A stretch of 64,000 bases of DNA from Annona cherimola (taxonomy: Eukaryota > Streptophyta > Magnoliopsida > Magnoliales > Annonaceae): contig CM059971.1 of NCBI GenBank assembly GCA_030490835.1, positions 68,776,224-68,840,223 on the forward strand, given 5' to 3'. Position 1 is the stretch's first letter; each line of letters begins with the position of its first letter. Below, piece by piece: positions 45,026-57,529 of this stretch. Made by a program: the position numbers and the translations under genes. The notes under the pieces are model-generated. The model did no database searches. It was not told where the DNA came from and saw only the letters and a program-made list of their open reading frames with translations.

Positions 45026-45376
45026 GCCTTCATATATATTAGAGTTAAAAGTAGTGAGTATATTTGAAATCTGACCTTTTAATATTAAAAAAAATTGTGT
45101 TGAAAAGAGAAAAAAACTTGGGGAGAAATTAAAATTTTTTGAGAGATATAAAATAAACGATAAGGTATGATAAATATAGCGATAAAGAGTAATGAAAATA
45201 AAGTTAAATTGATACAATAATTCTATATAAAATTGTGGACAATGGATTGCAAAGCTAGGTGGTTGAATAGAAATTGTATGAGTAGAATTATTATTATTAT
45301 TACTGTCTGCTTAAAGGATGTGACAAATTATCCAAGTGGGATACGCTTCGTCAGATTTTACAGCCACACCTTACAA

Positions 45377-46228
45377 GGGTGTGTTTGGGAAGTTATAAAA
45401 CTTTTGAATAGAAAATTTTGGGTGTAAAAGTTGCCAAAATGAAAGAAAATGATGTTGGGTGTATTTGGTTGAGGGTGTGTTCGATAATGAATTAAAGTTT
45501 TGGTGAAAAGTTTTGGAGAGTAAAAGTTGTCAAATGATGTGATATGATAGGGGTAATAATGAGTAGTAAAGAGGATAAAGTTAAAATAGATATGTTAGTT
45601 GTGTAGAAATGATTGAAAGTAGGGTACTTGTATAGGAAAATGTGAAAAAATGATTAAAAAATGATAGTTGTGGAGAATGAAAAGTTTTAGATTGAAAAAG
45701 TTTTAACTTGACATGTTTTATTAATTGTCAAACACATAATATAAAACTTTTGATGAAAACTTTTTAAGGTAGAAGTTGTCAAGTTGATAGAAAATAATGT
45801 GATATGATAAGGGTAATGATGAGGTGTAAAGAAAATAAAGTTAAAATGGATAAGTTAGTTATATGGGTAATTGTGTGAAAATGATTGAAAAGTAGGGTTG
45901 CTTGTATGGGAAAATGTGAAAAAATAATTAAAAAATAAGGTATTTATGAAAAGTGAAAAGTTTTAGATTGAAAAATTTTGGTTGACATTTTTTGTGTCCA
46001 ACCAAATACACCAGCAATATGACATGACAGGGGTAGTGATGATGAGTAAAAAGAATAAAATTAAAATAGATAAGTTAATTATATAAGTAGTTGTATAGAA
46101 ATGATTGAAAAGTAGGATAGCTGTATAGAAAGATCTGAAAAAATAATTAAATATAGAATAATTATGGAAAGAGAAAAACTTTAAATTAAAAACTTACTAA
46201 CATTTTCTATGTATTACCAAGTCCACCC
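45377..46228. mobile_element. Three-deep nest of Tourist-like MITEs
   Basis: Outer copy: 45377 (GGGTGTGTTTGGGAAG) to about 45454, resuming at about 46015 and ending AAGTCCACCC at 46228. Middle copy: from TGGGTGTATTTGGTTG at about 45456, interrupted at once, resuming near 45736 and ending AACCAAATACACCA at about 46012. Inner copy: GGGTGTGTTCGATAATG at 45471 to TTGTCAAACAC near 45735. Each has the inner word GATGTGATATGATA(A/G)GGG or a variant. Three ordered insertions of the same family can be read. Confidence 0.75.
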
Positions 46229-46832
46229 TTACCACGTAATTTGGCAAGAAGTAGGGGTGGGAATCGGGGCGGGTCGGGACAGGTCAAGGTGTGCCCAACC
46301 CTGACCCTACCTTTCAAAAATCTGGTTTGACCCTTATTTTTTTTCGGGTCGGGACAAGGTCGGTTTGACCCTTACTTTTTTTTCACTAGGTGTTGGGACA
46401 AAATTCGGGTCGGGAACAGGTCAGGTAAAAACTACGGGTCAAGTAAGAAATTTTTACAAATTTATGAACCTATCAAGTATAAAGATAAATCTGTATTAAA
46501 TTCATATTAAATTTAACTACTATATGCTTCAATATATTATTAATCAGTCAAAGTAAAATATAAATACTTAAATAAAACATGAGTATTTATTCATCTACAT
46601 AAGAACAAGTTAATGAAACATACCTTAGTCAAAACTCCGTTTACAATTTGAATATTGAACCACTAATTATTTGAACTCATTCCATATCTTTTGTTGTTTA
46701 CCTTCAACAAAAATAATAATGTCGTCGGCACCTTGTGCATCATTTCTTTGGGGATTCTGCAGGAGACATAGGCCAAAGACAAGCACCACGAAAGATAATG
46801 AGACAAAAACAAAAATAAAAACAAAAGAAAGT

Positions 46833-47596
46833 CTAGCATCGAATATGCTTTTTCTTTTTGATATTGCTCCTAGCGTAGACGTCCTGTAGAACCGGGGAAT
46901 CGTATGGGAATTCTAGGTTCAAGCTTCGGGCGAGTTGGAGCAAAGAAGGGAAGGCAATCTCGAAGCCAATGAGCATGTGTTCGGCGACCTCATCCTCGAG
47001 CTTCCACAGGTTGTCCCGAAGGAAAGACAACCCTGTCATAGAAACAGGAACGATGTTCATAAGCATGTCATCTACATTCATCGACGCTTGCCAGGGTCAG
47101 AATTCATATTCTCACCCCTCTCGCAACGATCGGGGCAGACGTTCCATGTCTTCAGGGCGATGACACAGGCCAGCGTGTTGATTATGCGATCGTGGGAGGA
47201 GAAGAGGGCGTCGTCGCCCCAAGACCCATCCGGCAGCTGGTTCTCGACGATCCACCACATGCTGGAGGGGAACTGCAACCCACCGCAACCGCTCACGTCG
47301 GCGACGAGGGCGACCCAGGCCGTGTCGTATGCCGACACGCTGATCTCGCTGTCGTCCATTGACCGCAGCATCGCTCTCACGGCACTAATCCGCTTCGCGA
47401 TCTCGCTCGAATCCACAGCCTCGGTGACATTGTTTCGTACGGGGCTCTCCCGCAGCTTTTCAGGCCACTCGATCACGGAAACGCCACTTCCTTGCTTGGC
47501 TTGCAGCTTCAAGAGGGGACGGCGACAGGGATGCCGACGGTTGCTGCGGGAAGGAGGGACGGCGACATGAAAGGCGATTGAGGGAAGCTGGGACAC
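46833..47596 (-). pseudogene. CPS-like: 5' fragment of an ent-copalyl-diphosphate-synthase-like gene (226 codons)
   Basis: Two minus-strand exons, 47596-47116 and 47032-46833, join across an 83-bp GT-AG intron (GTGAGAATATG to TTCTATGACAG) in phase 1. Residues 1 to about 40 are basic and Ser/Arg-rich, like a plastid transit peptide. SAYDTAWVALV (about 88-98) and QLPDGSWGDDALFSSHDR (about 120-137) are hallmarks of bifunctional-type diterpene synthases; INTLACVIALKTWN, then GLSFLRDNLWKLEDE and EHMLIGFEIAFPSLLQLARS, fit copalyl diphosphate synthases best. The frame is open throughout, then diverges after DVYARSNIK and stops. Full-length CPS is about 800 residues and its catalytic DxDD lies beyond this point, so no enzyme activity is expected. 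It sits wholly in the hAT-like element. An ent-kaurene synthase origin is less likely but not excluded. Confidence 0.9.
47033..47115 (-). other. Intron retained in the captured diterpene synthase fragment
   Basis: 83 bp, GTGAG donor and CAG acceptor. Removing it restores the Gly-Leu-Ser-Phe junction in frame. Its presence shows capture from genomic DNA, not from mRNA. Confidence 0.9.
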
Positions 47597-47842
47597 GATT
47601 GAAGCTAGGGCTTTTGCTTAGGGTGCTCGAGCAGAGCAATGGGACACGGTCACATGGGTAATACCAAAACAGGTATGGCTACGGGTCAGCGGTATAAGCG
47701 GGTCGGGATCTGCCAGGTCCGCCCCTACCTGCCCTTTTAAAACATTTTCAATACTACGACCCGCCCCGCCCCGTTATAAAACAGGGTCGGGGCGGGGCGG
47801 TTCACAGGTTGACCCGCCCCGATTCCCACCCCTAGCAAGAAG

Positions 47843-49929
47843 GTTCATGGGAGTTGAGACGGTGGAGGGCAAGTTGCGGTGCGGTCACGAGCAGTGTTTT
47901 TTCCGGTGCGCCGCAGAGTACCCACGCCAACCCAAACGAAACTTCCGAAGCGGATAAACGCTGTGGGCCCGCATCTACTCGTGTCAAGCAAAAGCAGGTG
48001 CCACGTATACGAGAAAATCGTGGGATCCGCATGACACGTGTGAATTTTATCCGGTGACCAACCCCAGACCGCGTTCACCTCATTCACCAAACATTCTCCC
48101 ACTGTATCTCTGGGCAATGATTGGGTTGCTCCCACGTCCCACCAACGACACCAACTCCCCCTTTTTTCCCCCCTCCCGAGCGGTCATTCCAAGCGAGGAC
48201 AACCCATTTTTTATTTTAAAACATTCATCACATTAAAATATAAAAATTCAGTTTTCGTCGAAAACATTCGTAGATACTACTTTTTAAAAAGAATACTATA
48301 TTATTGTTTTAAAAAGAATACTATATTATTGTAGAAGTGGCTTTTTTAAAATCATCATTATAAATATCTAAATTCTCTCAAAATTTCATGCAATTACTCA
48401 TTACGTATAGATATTGGATAATGGGCTCCGATTGTATATAATTCTTTATATGTTTAACATGTTGATGATTAATATAAAATTGAATTTGTTCATTGTATTT
48501 AACATAATTTGTCTAATTAAAAGATTAAGTTTTATCTAAATCCAATATGTGTATGGACTACATTTGTTCAAAAATAAATATATTTATGTGTAAATTAGGA
48601 AAAATATTTAGATCCATTCACATATATATTAGAATGTAATAATATTTAACAAAATCATTTATCCATATAGTGGTGATATTTTAAAGGGTTTAAATGTTGA
48701 AAATCCTATTTAAAAATTGATTTTTTAGTATTAAATTATTTATTACATTGATTTCACAATGTTTATAAATAGGGTATATATACAATGATACTAAATAAAT
48801 TAGAGGGTTTTGATGATAGTATAAATAATGTTAAATACAATAAATGAAGTAAATTTTTTCATAAATTGTCAAAATATTAAAAATAAAAAGATTAGATAAA
48901 AGAGAGGTTTTTTTAGAAGCACAGCCATTGGGATAATTGGGCGTTTCTAATGTGCACCAGGCTACAATTTGTGCCCCCTTAGGTTTTGCAATTTTTTAAC
49001 TAAAAATTTCTGTAATCTACAATGTTGAAATGCCATGTCCCACAAATATTTACCAAAAGTACAGGATTTCTAACTATATAACGAGTGAACCTTTTCTATT
49101 ATTAATTTTTTGGTAAGAAAAAAGCTTTATTTTGTATATATGTTAACATTGGTTTGGATTTATTTTTGTTCCTTTCATCCTGTGTCACAAGCTGGAGTTT
49201 CAAATTTTAATAATTTTTTTCTTCATGGATATGTTCGATAAGATAGAAGAGGGGAGAATCTTTTCTCCTCAAATCCGTTGAAATTTTCACGACTTTATCT
49301 TTTTAGGTTTTTTTTTTATTGGTTTATTCGATCTTGCCTCCAGGATGCAACCACGTCGAGTTATAGGGATTGAGACCAACTTTTCAACCCATTTAAAAAC
49401 TTCGAACCTAATTCATTGAGCATTTATTTATAAAATCCTCAACCGTAACCTTAATCCATTTAATATTTAATGGTTGAGTTCGTTTTCGTTCGGCTGAGTA
49501 ACGGGTTGACCTTAACCTTGTAACACGCTATTTGGAAAATCTAGAATAAAGATCAGGCCAACTCGCTCGTTGAGGTTTTAATTTTAAAATGTGAAATAAC
49601 ATTTTGTTTATCTTCTAGAATTTTCTTAATGTAGAGAAGGATGATAAGTCAGGGGTGCTATTTGGGAATATGTACCCATGGGTGCCCACGGAACACATTC
49701 TAAGTAACTATATATTTGTTTATAAATTATCCTTTTTTGTTAAAAATAATGCTCATAAAAATTTAAATCATTAAAACAACAATTTAAGTATTTAAAATTG
49801 ATAAATTATACTTTAAATACTCACATAGGCTGGAAGCTAAGTGATCCGCACGGCAGGAGAATGGAAGTAATGACGAGCAAAATCAGGGCCTAAATGTAAT
49901 ATGAAAGTCTAAACTGCCAAAGGAAATCT
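47843..49929. other. Unassigned stretch
   Basis: 47843-48200 is GC-richer, with ACGT-core motifs (CCACGT, ACACGTGT) that occur in plant promoters, but there is no gene downstream on either strand that I can read. 48240-49320 is AT-rich with no structure I can define. 49340-49600 has TAACCTTAATCC and GGGTTGACCTTAACC words like a decayed hAT-like element. Confidence 0.45.
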
Positions 49930-50258
49930 AGCTGTTTGGGTGGAGAGTTTTTACTAACTCATTGCCTACAAATCAAAACCTGATAAGGGATCCCCATTGT
50001 CCGTTTTGTAAAATGGCCAGAACAGTGGAAAATGAATTACGCCTCTTTTGGGAATGTTCCAAGATAGCAGAATGTTTTAGACATCATTTTTTCAACTGCT
50101 TGAGACGGTGCAACATTAGGAAGGAGTCTTCACCCAAAAAATTGCTATTTGTCTTGGAATCTTCAAATTCCTTAAGGCTTGAAAAACTATTGAATCCAAT
50201 TGTCGAGCCACAATACCACTGCTATTTTTGGCATCTTGCAAAGCGAACTTATAAGTAG
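49930..50258 (+). pseudogene. L1 LINE C-terminal zinc region fragment
   Basis: The plus strand reads LPTNQNLIRD-like sequence, then CPFCK and VENELRLFWECSKI, which is the zf-RVT region that follows reverse transcriptase in plant L1 ORF2, then a hydrophobic/basic tail. It lies next to, but in the opposite orientation to, the L1 at 50590-54990, so it is a different insertion or a rearranged end. Confidence 0.6.
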
Positions 50259-50592
50259 ATTTCACCCTTAATTGGCCATCCTTTCCAATTCCCAGAACCT
50301 ACAATCCTTTTCACTGCCATCTGGAATAACAACATTACTAACTACTCACCATCCCTCATCCCCAATTGCTCTCTTCGCAGCAGTTTCATATTGGTTTCTA
50401 TTTCGCCAGTTAATGAATTCACCCACTTTATTGTCTTCGCGAATCTCTATTGGGACAGGTTCGCCTTTTCTCAATTGCATTGGAGCCCAACTATCTTCAA
50501 AAAACTTGATTTTCTACCCATTACCTAGTCACCATTTACAACCGACATTCGATATCTAAATGGCCTAAACAATACATTTCTAGATTAATGAA

Positions 50593-51502
50593 TTAGATGA
50601 CTTTGCTTTGACATCTCACATTATCTCCATTTGGATAATATCTGACGTTCATGATTTTATGGGCCAAAGATTCATGATTTACCGTAAGCTTCCAAACCTG
50701 TTTTGTCAAAAAAGCAATATTAAAAACATCTAACCTTCTTAATCCCAAACTACCTTCCTCGATAGGAGAACGCAGTTTCCTCCATGCCATTTAACTCATC
50801 CTTTCCCCTCACCAAAATTGACTCGTTAAAGCTTCAATATTCTCAAACAATTTGATTGGAAGAAGGAATAAACTCATTGTATAGTTTGGGATATCTTAGA
50901 TAACTACTTTTATAAGAATTTCTTTACCTCCTAGGTAGAAATTTTCCTTTCCAACTCTGAAATTTCTCCCATACTCTTTCTTTTATATATCTAAACATTT
51001 GTACTCTTGATCTCCCAACCATGTTGGTAGTCCTAAGTATGTATCAATTTACATGCCCTTTGACTCAATCAACCTTTCCACTTATTCCTATGCATTGCAC
51101 CAATATTTCCAGTGAAGAACATAACAATTTTATCTATATTAATGCCTCTCCTTGAAGTAAAGCCATAGAACCTTATCACCTCCTTTAGATTAGAAATCTC
51201 TCTTTTGTCTGCTTGAAGAAAAAGAACACATTTGCAAAAAATAGGTGATATATTTGTGGTCCATTTTTACACAAATTTATCCCATTTAGAAGACCCCGGT
51301 AATGGAAATCCCTTAGAAGAGCAAATAAGCCCTCTTTATAGACAAGAAAAAGGTAGAAGGATAGGGGATCATCTTGCCACAATCTACGACTTGCCACAAA
51401 AGATGATATTTTGAAACCACTTACATTCACTTTATAAGTCATCATGGATATACAACTATGAATCCATCTTATCCAGTTCTCACTGATGTGCACCCGACAC
51501 AT
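50593..51502 (-). pseudogene. L1 reverse transcriptase remnant
   Basis: At 51502-51185 the frame includes SENWIRWIHSCISMMTYKVN, then VNVSGFKISSFVASRRLWQD with DPLSFYLFLVYKEGLFALL and a degraded catalytic site HLFFANV (normally HLLFADD). At 50790-50593 the thumb/C-terminal block WRKLRSPIEEGSLGLRRLDV and FNIAFLTKQVWKLTVNHESL follows. The loss of both catalytic Asp codons shows it is dead. Confidence 0.8.
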
Positions 51503-52660
51503 TATTTGGCATAAATAATTCCAATCAACTCTATCATATGCTTATGTCATATTTAGCTTTATTGTTGACTCTCCTCCTTTGCTCTTCCTCATCTTTCTCA
51601 ACATATGTATAGTCTCAAAAGCTATAAGCACATTATTTATTATTTGTCAACAAGGTACAAAAGAATTTTTGTTCTCCAATATTAATCCTCCCAAACACCT
51701 TTTAGCCTATTCACAAGTATCTTTGCTAAGATCCTATAAATGACATTGCATAAACTAATAGGCCTAACGTGCTTTCCCTTTGTATCTTGTGTTGGCCTCT
51801 AAGAAATTTTTACAAGCTTTAAACACCTTTCTCTCAAATAAATCCCAGTGGTGTTGGTAAAATCTAGCTATTAACCCATCTAGATTCAGAGCTTTTAATG
51901 GACCATGTCCTTTATAGCCTTTGTTATCTCATTTATCATTAAAGGGGCCATAAGAAATTGGTTATCAGTGTCTAACACTCTTGTGCTAACTAGGTTGACA
52001 ACTCTATGCATGTCTTGAATACCGTCTGCAGTAAATAGATTTTTTTTAAAAAAACTTAACAACCAGCTCTTTCATCTGTTTTCGTTCACTAGCAACGTTC
52101 GCTTGCTCATCTTCTAACATGAAAATGATATTCATTCTCCTTCTTTCCTATGCACATCTATGAAAATACCCTTTATTTTGAACCCCATATACCAACTAAT
52201 TGACCTTGGATCGTTGTTTCTAGTATATTTCTTTGTCCTCCAATAAATTATCGATTCTCCTTTCAGCCTCCTTTATCTGCTAGTCCCTCTCATCTAGTGG
52301 CTACGTCTTAGTTTAGGAAAGATAATGTGTTTTTGCTTAAGCCTAGCTGCTTTATTTCCTTTTGAAGAATGACTCCGCTTCATTAGTTTTTTCCCCACAC
52401 ATGCTAATTTTCCTTCTAATTGGCCTAAATATTATCCATTCTTCTATCCCTCTTATTTGCTAATTGTCTTGAATAATCTAGAGGGCCTCTTTATCGCTTC
52501 CCCAAATTTCTCATTCATGAATTCATAGCTTGGTCTCTTTAAATTTGGTTATTTTGTAGCATTAAGAGAATTGGGCAGTGGTTAGAAGTCGTAGCTGTGA
52601 GGTGAAAAAGTTGGGCAAAAGGAAACAACCTTAACTATTTATTTGATGCCATAGTCTTGT

Positions 52661-53366
52661 CTAATATGGCCATTGCCTTATCATCCCCTTTCTATTATTC
52701 CACCATGTATATGAAGATCCTATAAAATCCAAATATATTAAATTGCCATTGTTGATCATTTCTCGAAATGAAGACATTCTATTCTCAGCTCTTTGAGTCT
52801 TACTAGAATATTCCGAATCTCTTGTAACTTCATTGAAATCTTCCAAGATTAGCAATAATTCTCATTAAGATCCTTCAATTGTCTCATAAGATCCCACGTT
52901 TCCCATCTCTTATTCCCTATTGAATTTTTATATATACTTGTCAAACACCATCCCCCTCCTGAATTGTTAATCACTGATTGATATGACTTTGTGAGTAGGA
53001 TTCAACATTTACATTCATATCTTGGTTCCATAATAATGTCAAACCTCCTCTTTGCTCAATGTAGTCCATTGAGAAATAAGAATTAAATTTTGACTTTTTC
53101 CTGATAACTTCCATTTTCAACCCATTCCATTTTGTGGCAGCTAAAAAACCAAATTGGGAACTTTGCACTTGATAACGTCAAGTAGGATTCAAATTATATG
53201 TGGGTTCCCACGATCGTGATAACGGTAAGCTAGGATACTCATTTGTATAGGCAGAGCTGAGATTGCTCCCCAATCTTCGCCTTTGATAATTGACGAAAAT
53301 CACCCTAGCAATTAGGATCTTTCTACTTCTTTTGCAAACCAATCTTACGTTCCCCTCCACATTCAA
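52661..53366 (-). pseudogene. L1 apurinic endonuclease remnant
   Basis: Frames at 53168-52971 (KWNGLKMEVI and YIEQRGGLTLLWNQ) and 52855-52661 (LEDFNEVTRDSEYSSKTQRA, MSSFREMINNGNLIYLDFIG, YTWWNNRKG) are the consecutive blocks of the plant L1 endonuclease: the G/DFNE active-site strand and the DLGF.G..YTW.N.R block. Several frameshifts divide them. Confidence 0.8.
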
Positions 53367-53399
53367 TTGCCTCCTTCCTGCTCTTCTTGCATCTAACTA

Positions 53400-54930
53400 G
53401 AGATACCCTTGGAAGCATACCTAACCCCTCAACTGAATCCCTCTGTTATCTATTCCATCTTCTCCCAATATATCTTTGATTTTGACCACCCTTCAAACTA
53501 TTTTCCTAATCTATATAGTAGCATCTTAGTTATCCATTCGAAGCTAAATTGTCCCAATTGCTTGTAGTTACTTTGATGTCTCATGAAGAGGTGCAAGTCT
53601 TCTTTAGTCTTCTATCAATAGTGGAAGTCGCCTGTATCGTCCCTACCACTATTATTTATGAGTCTTTGATATCTCCCTCTACTACATTTGTGTGATTAGT
53701 CTGCTCTGATGCCATCCTATTCTCCTTATCCTCACTATGCCCCTCTATCCGTCACTAAATTGTTAACATCCCATCTTGTTCCATACTTAGACCCTTAAAG
53801 CATTTAGCTCTCAATTATAGTTCAAGATTTTTGCCCCTCATATGTGGTACATGAACCACTTATCCCCGTTTGAAATCTTCTCTGTCACTTCTCTACTTTG
53901 TTGCCTGATCGCATTATTACATAGTCTTGAATTAATAATCATATCTTTATTACCCAAATTCCCCTGGTCATTACCATTTTCACTATGAGATCTGTTCTCT
54001 TTCCCCCTTAAACATCCTCTAATAAATTCCCACCTATCCCTTTACAACCATTACGCCATTTGCACCCATTCTATTTAGAGCCCTCACTGCTTCATTTCCA
54101 CTTAAACCTTTTAAAACTCACCTACTCTCCCCTTTTGTTATTCTGCTAATATATATCCTGCACCGCTTCCATCCCCATCATCTGATTACCATATTGAGTT
54201 CTCCTCTCTCTATTTGTGTCTATCTCAACTATATATAATTTTAGCATCACTCTACTTTGCTTCCTCGACTGCCCTCTCAGACATAAAGGCATGAAGCCTA
54301 TGCTGTGATGACTCCTAAAAAACATGTTAGCTTCACTTTTCTCTAAAACCTCCTATTTGCATTCGTCACATTCCTCGTAAAAGTGCCTCATACGACGAAA
54401 AACAAAGCAAAAGGTGGACAACTTCTCATATTGAAAGTTTATCAACCTCTTCTTCTAACTTCCCAATCAGAAAAAAATCTATCTTTGAAGTGGTTTTCGA
54501 GTATCGATGTTGTTTCCGCTTGTAGACATTGCATAAAGGATTCTCCAATCATTCTTCCTAGATTGATTTTATAAATCAATTAAGGTGTTTCAATTACCTA
54601 AATCTAATAGAGGTCTTGTACATGGCATCGGTGCTGCAATATATGCCATAATTACCATTTGATTATTATATAACCACTGTCTTCCATCAAATACCCCATT
54701 TTATCTGCCTTTAGCTTGAAGCTAACCAGATAAAGGTTATTTTCTATTTTAGCAAAAGAAACCCTACCTATTGTCTTCTACACTTTACTCAATATTTCTT
54801 TAAACATTTCTCATTACAACTTTTCGTCCAAACTAAACATAGGACTATCATTTGCTCAACCCAGATCAATTCTTTGACACTTCCTTGCATCAATCTTCAA
54901 AGTTTGTATTTCTTCCCTTAGGTACTACCT
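53400..54930 (-). pseudogene. L1 ORF1 (DUF4283-type) remnant
   Basis: Between 54800 and 54620 the minus strand can be read, across frames, as VGRVSFAKIENNLYLVSFKL followed by ADKMGYLMEDSGYIIIKW, which fits the DUF4283 domain of plant L1 ORF1 proteins. Downstream sequence to 53400 has no intact frame and is assigned by position only. Confidence 0.55.
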
Positions 54931-54990
54931 TATCTTCTAAATCTTGTCCAATCAATTGTTCTGCCAGATATTTGTGCTCCTAGTAATTGG

Positions 54991-55640
54991 AGTATTTATA
55001 ATCGTCCCCATTGAATATGGGAGTATTTATAAAATATTTTTCCACCGTAAGGATTGTGAAAGTGCTTGATTTATAATATCAGATATTACAGTTTGTGTAT
55101 ACTACTAATCAAAAAAATTGTTTTGCTAGGTAGCTGCTTCTTCTCAACTTAAGAACCCTAGCTTTCGCTCTCACCAACACGTGTCAATCATTTTGCAGAG
55201 AAAATTGGAAAAATCACCTCTCTTTTTTCAATTGCCAAATAGAGAGAAGCTAGCATTCACCTCAGTGAAGATATTTTATTTTGATGAATGGACATCCTAG
55301 TTAAGTAAATAATATTAAATGCAATAGTTAGAATGTATCTGTATATACTGATTTCATCAAGAAAATGAAGTTCATTTATTCATAGTACACCTTACCTAGG
55401 TGAAACACCGTGTATTAAACTATTAATATTTAACACTAGCGGGCCATATTCCCACTTCTGTCATTTGTGTTAGGTAGTTAGGTAAGGAAATGACATGGAC
55501 ATGAATGAGTTGCAGCTGTCTCTGCACGTGCTGCCGAACCAACCCCCGTTCATTTAATTCTGTTTGAGATATATGGTAAAAGAGTCAGAAAAGAAAATAA
55601 ATAATACTTAAAAAATAAAGAGAACGGAAGAAATGATCAT

Positions 55641-55672
<32 letters not shown>

Positions 55673-55769
55673 CAAGTACGAAGAAATAAAATAGAACATT
55701 TTTTCCTGATAGAAAGATACAAGAAGGTTTCATACAAGCGAACCTGATAAATAAGTTAGACGGTGACCA
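54991..55769. other. Unassigned stretch with TA microsatellite
   Basis: (AT)n at 55640-55666. No coding or repeat boundaries otherwise. Confidence 0.5.
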
Positions 55770-55778
55770 ATAGAAAAG

Positions 55779-56189
55779 GGACCGTGGTTCAATGCACCCG
55801 GGTGCATTGAACCTCAATGCACCTGGGTGTACTTCACCCTTTTTTTTTTTTTTTTTTTGAAACTTTTTTTTATGAAAATGCTAATCTAAGTCTATTTAAC
55901 ATGTGTATAAATTTTTACCATTTTTAAATATTTTTAGATATTTTTTCGGATTTTTTTAAAATCAGTGGCATTATTAGTAATTTTAAATTACTAAAAATGC
56001 CACTGATTTTAAAAAATTCAAAAAAAATATCTAAAAATCTCCAAAAATTATAAAAATTTATACACATGTTAAATACACTTATATTAACATTCTAGTAAAA
56101 CAAGTTTCAAAAAAAAATAAAAAAAAATGGGTGAAGTACACCCAGGTGCATTGAGATTCAATGCACCCGGGTGCATTGAACCACGGTCC
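55779..56189. mobile_element. Mutator-like foldback element, CAATGCACCC-end type, exact 9-bp TSD
   Basis: A 411-bp element flanked by ATAGAAAAG at 55770-55778 and 56190-56198. Ends and arms are nearly the same as those of 43163-43566, including GGACCGTGGTTCAATGCACC on both sides and the central ATGCCACTGATTTTAAAA. The two copies are close relatives. Confidence 0.95.
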
Positions 56190-56198
56190 ATAGAAAAG

Positions 56199-57520
56199 GC
56201 GAGGTTTTTTTTTCTTTTTTTGATAGAATAAGAAAGGCAGGTTGAGCTAACAATTAAGGCTCGGCCGACTTTAAAAATAAAATAAAAAATAAAAAAAAAA
56301 GCTCGGCCAGCCAGGATATTCTGACCATCTAAGAAGGACAGGTGAGCTGCAGACCTAGAAGCTCCAATTTGCATGTGGGGTCCACTTTTATGCATGGAGG
56401 TATGGAATTATTTCTCTCTCTGTCTTTACTGTCTACACTTGGAAGCCGTAGTCTGTTGGCTGTATGCTCTGCATAGTGATCACCTTCCATACTTCCAATG
56501 CATGTGCTGTATGTCTGTATCATTTCCTTGCTTTTTATTATATAACAAGTGGATTAATGTATTTAACTCCCTTAATCAAAAGTTTTCTTCCTGAAATTGT
56601 AAAATAAATAAGATTTTTGCATCTTTACTTATTGGGTGAAATTGCTAACATGTCATGAATTTTGAAAAAATTACACCATACATTTGCTTAAAATTACAAG
56701 CACACAAGCACTACAAAAATTACAAGCACACCAACAAACTCTAAACCATTTTTGGAATTGACAAAAATATTTCTCGAAAAAATAAAATGAAAAAATATGA
56801 GAAGATACCAAAGAAAATTATTTTTTAAAAATATTCCTTACATAATAAATCTATGTGTTCTCAAGTAAACTCCATTTAATAAATACATAACTTTCATTTA
56901 TTTTCAAATATTATGAATGAATAATACAAAATTTTGTCAAGTGATCATCTTTGTTCCATTTTAAAAGTTATGAATGAATATATTTACTAAATGATATTTG
57001 TTAATCTTAATGCGGAGGGACCGCACATCTCGGCAGTGGATGTTTGGATCCCATGAGGATTTTCATTGCCTAAACAAAGCTCCAATTTGCACATAAGGTG
57101 ACGAGGAATTCTGCGTTGTGCAGTGTGACTTGTGCCATTGAGGTGAGGCACACCTGTATATGCATGATGTGATATGTTGTAGCAAAAAAAAGGTTGTGTA
57201 AAAATTTCGAAATAGACAAGTCATGATATAATATTATAGGTTAATGATCAGAGGAACACTAATGAAGCTACCATAGATAAGGCAGTTGTATGGAAATGCA
57301 GAATATAAATTGCTAAAAAGTCAACATAATTATTTCCCTATTACTTTACTTTTTTATTTTTATCTTTATATTGTAATCATTTTATCATATTTTTCTTACA
57401 CTTTTATTTTTTTCTTTATTTCTACTTTACCCATGTTAAATTCATTTCATTCCCCCATTCTCCATTTTCATTTTTTTTTCTAAACAAGCAGACCTTATGT
57501 AAAGAAGTAATTATAAACTA
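56199..57520. other. Unassigned stretch
   Basis: Includes purine runs at 56275-56300. The block at 57320-57480 resembles 6085-6270. No coding signal. Confidence 0.45.
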
Positions 57521-57529
57521 GAGCAGCTA

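Larger units (their letters stand above)
46252..47834. mobile_element. hAT-like element carrying a diterpene synthase gene fragment, exact 8-bp TSD
   Basis: A 1583-bp element with 24-bp perfect terminal inverted repeats starting TAGGGGTGGGAATCGGGGCG, flanked by GCAAGAAG at 46244-46251 and 47835-47842. Subterminal GGGTCGGGAC and GACCCGCCCC words repeat as in other hAT elements here (for example 19508-20211, same terminal type). The interior holds the 5' part of a class II diterpene synthase gene on the minus strand, with one intron. No hAT transposase is present, so movement would depend on another element. This is gene capture by a hAT element, analogous to Pack-MULEs. Confidence 0.9.
50590..54990 (-). 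mobile_element. Degenerate L1 LINE with ORF1 and ORF2
   Basis: Minus-strand order is as expected for plant L1: gag-like ORF1 near 54600-54930, endonuclease near 53170-52660, reverse transcriptase near 51500-50590. The 3' end with RNase H is missing. The coding strand is full of stops and frameshifts, so it is old. The plus strand looks pyrimidine-rich over much of it. Ends and TSD could not be determined. Confidence 0.75.

Noticed and set aside
46833..47596. A functional diterpene synthase
   Set aside because: Only about 226 of roughly 800 residues, ending before the catalytic DxDD region.
47845..48135. 96-codon minus-strand ORF next to the hAT-like element
   Set aside because: No family resemblance, overlapping frames open on both strands due to higher GC.
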